Source: Nitriliruptorales bacterium
GTDB taxonomy: Bacteria; Actinomycetota; Nitriliruptoria; Euzebyales; Egibacteraceae
DNA length: 7,966 nt
Reading direction: 5' to 3'
Assembly: GCA_007119305.1 (NCBI GenBank)
Contig: SKPY01000392.1
Span: 1 to 7,966 of the forward strand
Shown here: positions 5,865 to 7,966 of the stretch, in pieces
How the letters are laid out: the number at the start of each line of letters is the position of its first letter
Numbering within the stretch: the stretch's first letter is position 1
The notes under the pieces: generated by a model
The model's database searches: none
The model's input: the letters and a program-made list of their open reading frames with translations, nothing else
What the model was told of the DNA's origin: nothing
Translations under genes and position numbers: made by a program

Positions 5865-5894
5865 CGTGCAGGCCGTAGCGGCACCGCTCGCCGC

Positions 5895-5899
5895 GGGGA
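5895..5899 (+). promoter_or_regulatory. Ribosome binding site of prfA
   Basis: GGGGA lies 7 nt before ATG 5907. There is no in-frame start between the DUF1385 stop (which is in the same frame) and this ATG, so the start is well fixed. Confidence 0.5.
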
Positions 5900-5906
5900 C
5901 GCGGCC

Positions 5907-7010
5907 ATGAGCGCCACCGAGCTCTCCCACGACGCGCTCGCGGGGCGGCTGGCGGAGATCGAGCGCAGCCACGCGGAGCTCGAGGCTGCGCTCGCCGACC
6001 CCGAGGTGCTCGCCGACGCGCAGCGCTACCGCGCGACGGCCAAGCGCCACGCGGAGCTGTCCGAGGTCGTGCGCGTCGCCCGGGAGCATCGCCAGGCTGT
6101 CGGCGACGCCAGCGCCGCGCGCGAGCTCGTGAGGGAGGCCGACCCCGACGAGCGGGACGTCTGGCGCGCCGAGGCCGAGGCCCACGAGGCGCAGGCGGCC
6201 GCCCTCGCCGAGCGTCTCCAGCTCCTGCTGCTGCCGAAGGACCCGCTCGACGACAAGAACGTCATCGTCGAGATCCGCGCCGGCGCGGGCGGCGACGAAG
6301 CCGGCCTGTTCGCCGGTGAGCTCTACCGGATGTACACGCGCTTCGCCGAAGCCGCCGGCTGGAGGGTCGAGGAGCTGTCCGTCTCCCCCCAGGGGGTCGG
6401 GGGCGTGAAAGAGGTCGTGTTCCAGGTCACCGGGCAGGGCGCGTACTCGAAGCTCAAGCACGAGTCGGGCGTCCACCGGGTGCAGCGCGTCCCCGTCACC
6501 GAGTCGGGGGGGCGCATCCACACCTCCACGGCGTCGGTGGCGGTGATGCCCGAGGCCGAGGAGGTCGACGTGCACATCGACGCCAAGGACCTCGACGTGG
6601 ACGTCTTCCGCTCCTCGGGGCCGGGTGGCCAGTCAGTCAACACGACCGACTCGGCGGTGCGCATGACCCACCTGCCCACCGGCATCGTCGTGTCGTGCCA
6701 GGACGAGAAGTCCCAGCTGCAGAACCGCGAGAAGGCGCTGCGGATCCTGCGCGCCCGGCTGCTCCAGGCCGAGCAGGAGCGGGCCGCCAAGGAGCGCGCG
6801 GACGCCCGGGCCGCCCAGATCGGCACCGGGGACCGCTCGGAGAAGATCCGCACTTACAACTTCCCGCAGAGCCGTGTCACCGACCACCGCATCGGGCTCA
6901 CCGTGCACAACATCGGCGACGTCATGGCCGGCGACCTGAACGAGCTGCTCGAGGCCCTCGTCGCCGAGGAGCAGCGGCGGCGGCTCGAGACGCTGGCCGC
7001 CGCAGGCTAG
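5907..7010 (+). CDS. prfA: Peptide chain release factor 1
   Basis: Recognises UAA and UAG in the ribosomal A site and triggers hydrolysis of peptidyl-tRNA. It has 367 residues, slightly longer than the ~357 typical. The N-terminal helical domain (about 1-105) is rich in Ala, Glu and Arg. GAGGDEAG (126-133) opens the central domain. P196-V197-T198 in RVPVTESGGRIHTS is the PxT stop-codon recognition tripeptide that marks RF1; RF2 would carry SPF. The catalytic G240-G241-Q242 lies in SSGPGGQSVNTTDSAVR, and the RTYNFPQSRVTDHR segment near the end is typical. The 42-nt gap to the DUF1385 gene holds only the ribosome binding site. Its modifying enzyme PrmC is encoded 12 nt downstream, the common bacterial pairing. 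Confidence 0.98.
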   Translation: MSATELSHDALAGRLAEIERSHAELEAALADPEVLADAQRYRATAKRHAELSEVVRVAREHRQAVGDASAARELVREADPDERDVWRAEAEAHEAQAAALAERLQLLLLPKDPLDDKNVIVEIRAGAGGDEAGLFAGELYRMYTRFAEAAGWRVEELSVSPQGVGGVKEVVFQVTGQGAYSKLKHESGVHRVQRVPVTESGGRIHTSTASVAVMPEAEEVDVHIDAKDLDVDVFRSSGPGGQSVNTTDSAVRMTHLPTGIVVSCQDEKSQLQNREKALRILRARLLQAEQERAAKERADARAAQIGTGDRSEKIRTYNFPQSRVTDHRIGLTVHNIGDVMAGDLNELLEALVAEEQRRRLETLAAAG

Positions 7011-7015
7011 AGGTG
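7010..7015 (+). promoter_or_regulatory. Ribosome binding site deciding the prmC start
   Basis: GAGGTG, a strong match to the 16S 3' end, begins on the last base of the prfA stop and lies 7 nt before GTG 7023. A weaker GGGGA at 7070-7074 would serve an alternative GTG at 7080. Confidence 0.6.
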
Positions 7016-7022
7016 CGGGGGA

Positions 7023-7958
7023 GTGGACGGACCGTCAGAGCAGCCTGCTGACCGGCGGTCAGCGAGCGCGGGGACGCCGGTGCCGGGACACGGCGCGCCG
7101 GGCTCGCCGCCGCCCCTCGCGGTCGTGCTCGTCGATGCGCGCCGCCGGCTCGAGCGGGCCGGGGTGACGTCGCCCGAGCACGACGCGGAGCTGCTGCTCC
7201 GCCACGCGACCGGCTGGCGGCGTGGCGAGCTGCTCGCGCGGAGCCACGAGCCCATGCCCACTGCCCTCGACGACGCCTTTGCCGAGTTCATCGCACGCCG
7301 CGAGAGCCGTGAGCCCCTGCAGCTCATCCTCGGCACGGTCGGATTCCGCCATGTCGAGCTCGTCGTGCGGCCGGGCGTGTTCATCCCACGCCCGGAGACC
7401 GAGGTGCTTGCAGGCGAGGCTATCGAGCGGCTGCCCGCCGGGGGCGTGACGGTCGAGCCGTGCACCGGGACGGGCGCGGTCGCGGTGTCGGTCGCGGTCG
7501 AGGCGCAGGCCGCGCGTGTGGTCGCCACCGACGCTGCGCCCGGCGCGGTCGCGCTCGCACGGGAGAACGCCGAGCGCGCAGGTGCCGAGGTCGAGGTCGT
7601 CGAGGGCGATCTCCTCCGCCCGGTCGACCCGCAGCTGCGCGGTCGCGTGGACGTGCTCGTGTCCAACCCGCCCTACCTCGCCGCAGCCGAGTTCGCCGCT
7701 GTCGAGCCCGAGGTCGCGGAGTGGGACCCCTACCTCGCGTTGGTCGCCGGGCCCACCGGCCACGAGGTCAGCGACCGCCTCATCCACGCTGCTCCGGCAT
7801 GGCTCGCCCCACGGGGCTGGCTCCTGCTCGAGGTCGACGAGCGCCGCGCCCGCACCTGCGCCGCGCGCTGCCGTGCCGCCGGGCTCAGCGACACGGCGGT
7901 CGTGTCAGACCTCGCCGGCCGCCCCCGCATCGTCGTGGCCCGGCGGCCGGCGCCGTAG
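7023..7958 (+). CDS. prmC: Release factor glutamine N5-methyltransferase
   Basis: SAM-dependent enzyme (formerly HemK) that methylates the Gln side chain of the GGQ motif in release factors, here Q242 of the adjacent RF1. It has 311 residues from GTG 7023, against about 280 in relatives. The first ~30 residues are Gly/Pro/Ser-rich and unconserved, and homology begins near PLAVVLVDARRRL (31-43). The N-terminal helical RF-binding domain contains REPLQLILG (96-104). FIPRPETE (120-127) precedes the Rossmann fold. Motif I is EPCTGTGA (145-152), with Glu-Pro where Asp-Leu is usual. The catalytic NPPY (215-218) that holds the target glutamine is intact. GTG 7023 is chosen for its ribosome binding site; GTG 7080 would give 292 residues. 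A YrdC/Sua5 gene often follows in actinobacteria but lies beyond the window. Confidence 0.96.
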   Translation: MDGPSEQPADRRSASAGTPVPGHGAPGSPPPLAVVLVDARRRLERAGVTSPEHDAELLLRHATGWRRGELLARSHEPMPTALDDAFAEFIARRESREPLQLILGTVGFRHVELVVRPGVFIPRPETEVLAGEAIERLPAGGVTVEPCTGTGAVAVSVAVEAQAARVVATDAAPGAVALARENAERAGAEVEVVEGDLLRPVDPQLRGRVDVLVSNPPYLAAAEFAAVEPEVAEWDPYLALVAGPTGHEVSDRLIHAAPAWLAPRGWLLLEVDERRARTCAARCRAAGLSDTAVVSDLAGRPRIVVARRPAP

Positions 7959-7966
7959 CGGCCGCC

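Noticed and set aside
4671..6575. 634-codon open frame on the minus strand
   Set aside because: It lies antisense to rpmE, the DUF1385 gene and prfA, all with clear family motifs. Its His/Arg/Asp/Leu-rich translation is the usual mirror of high-GC3 coding sequence.
1..7966. CRISPR arrays, insertion sequences, tRNA genes, attachment sites
   Set aside because: No regularly spaced repeats, transposase-like frames, tRNA-like cloverleaf or terminal repeats were found; gene content and spacing are those of a conserved core locus.

Overview
This window is a high-GC chromosomal stretch of core housekeeping genes, all on the + strand. The gene order is thrC-thrB-rho-rpmE-(DUF1385)-prfA-prmC. Apart from the DUF1385 gene it matches the order known from actinobacteria such as Mycobacterium tuberculosis (thrA-thrC-thrB-rho-rpmE-prfA-prmC). 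Very high G/C at third codon positions, GTG starts, a leaderless-type start and the ThrC and Rho sequence types all point to an actinobacterium. The DUF1385 membrane protein between rpmE and prfA is not part of the Mycobacterium arrangement. It suggests a deeper-branching lineage (for example Acidimicrobiia, Thermoleophilia or Nitriliruptoria-like), but the class is an inference I cannot settle here.

Layout. Positions 1-189 hold no gene I can support: a strong hairpin at 23-46, probably the end of an upstream unit (hom would be the expected neighbour), and a -10 element placed for a leaderless thrC transcript. thrC (190-1317) and thrB (1314-2225) overlap by 4 nt and encode the last two enzymes of threonine synthesis. 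The 290 bases between thrB and rho hold a small hairpin, a candidate promoter and a long leader with a strikingly C-rich, G-poor tract and short repeats. rho (2516-4315) encodes termination factor Rho with a ~180-residue disordered insertion. The 170 bases between rho and rpmE hold a perfect 17-bp inverted repeat around a second C-rich segment and a 12-bp palindrome, then a candidate rpmE promoter. rpmE (4486-4731), the DUF1385 gene (4740-5864), prfA (5907-7010) and prmC (7023-7958) follow with gaps of 8, 42 and 12 nt and look like one operon.

How the genes work together. ThrB phosphorylates homoserine and ThrC converts the product to threonine. Rho ends transcription. bL31 is a ribosomal protein, RF1 ends translation at UAA/UAG, and PrmC methylates the glutamine of the RF1 GGQ motif. 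The DUF1385 protein has no established function.

Nothing here looks like a mobile, defence or otherwise accessory system. The points most worth a second look are non-coding: the rut-like leader of rho and the inverted-repeat structure between rho and rpmE. The co-transcribed DUF1385 membrane protein is also of interest.
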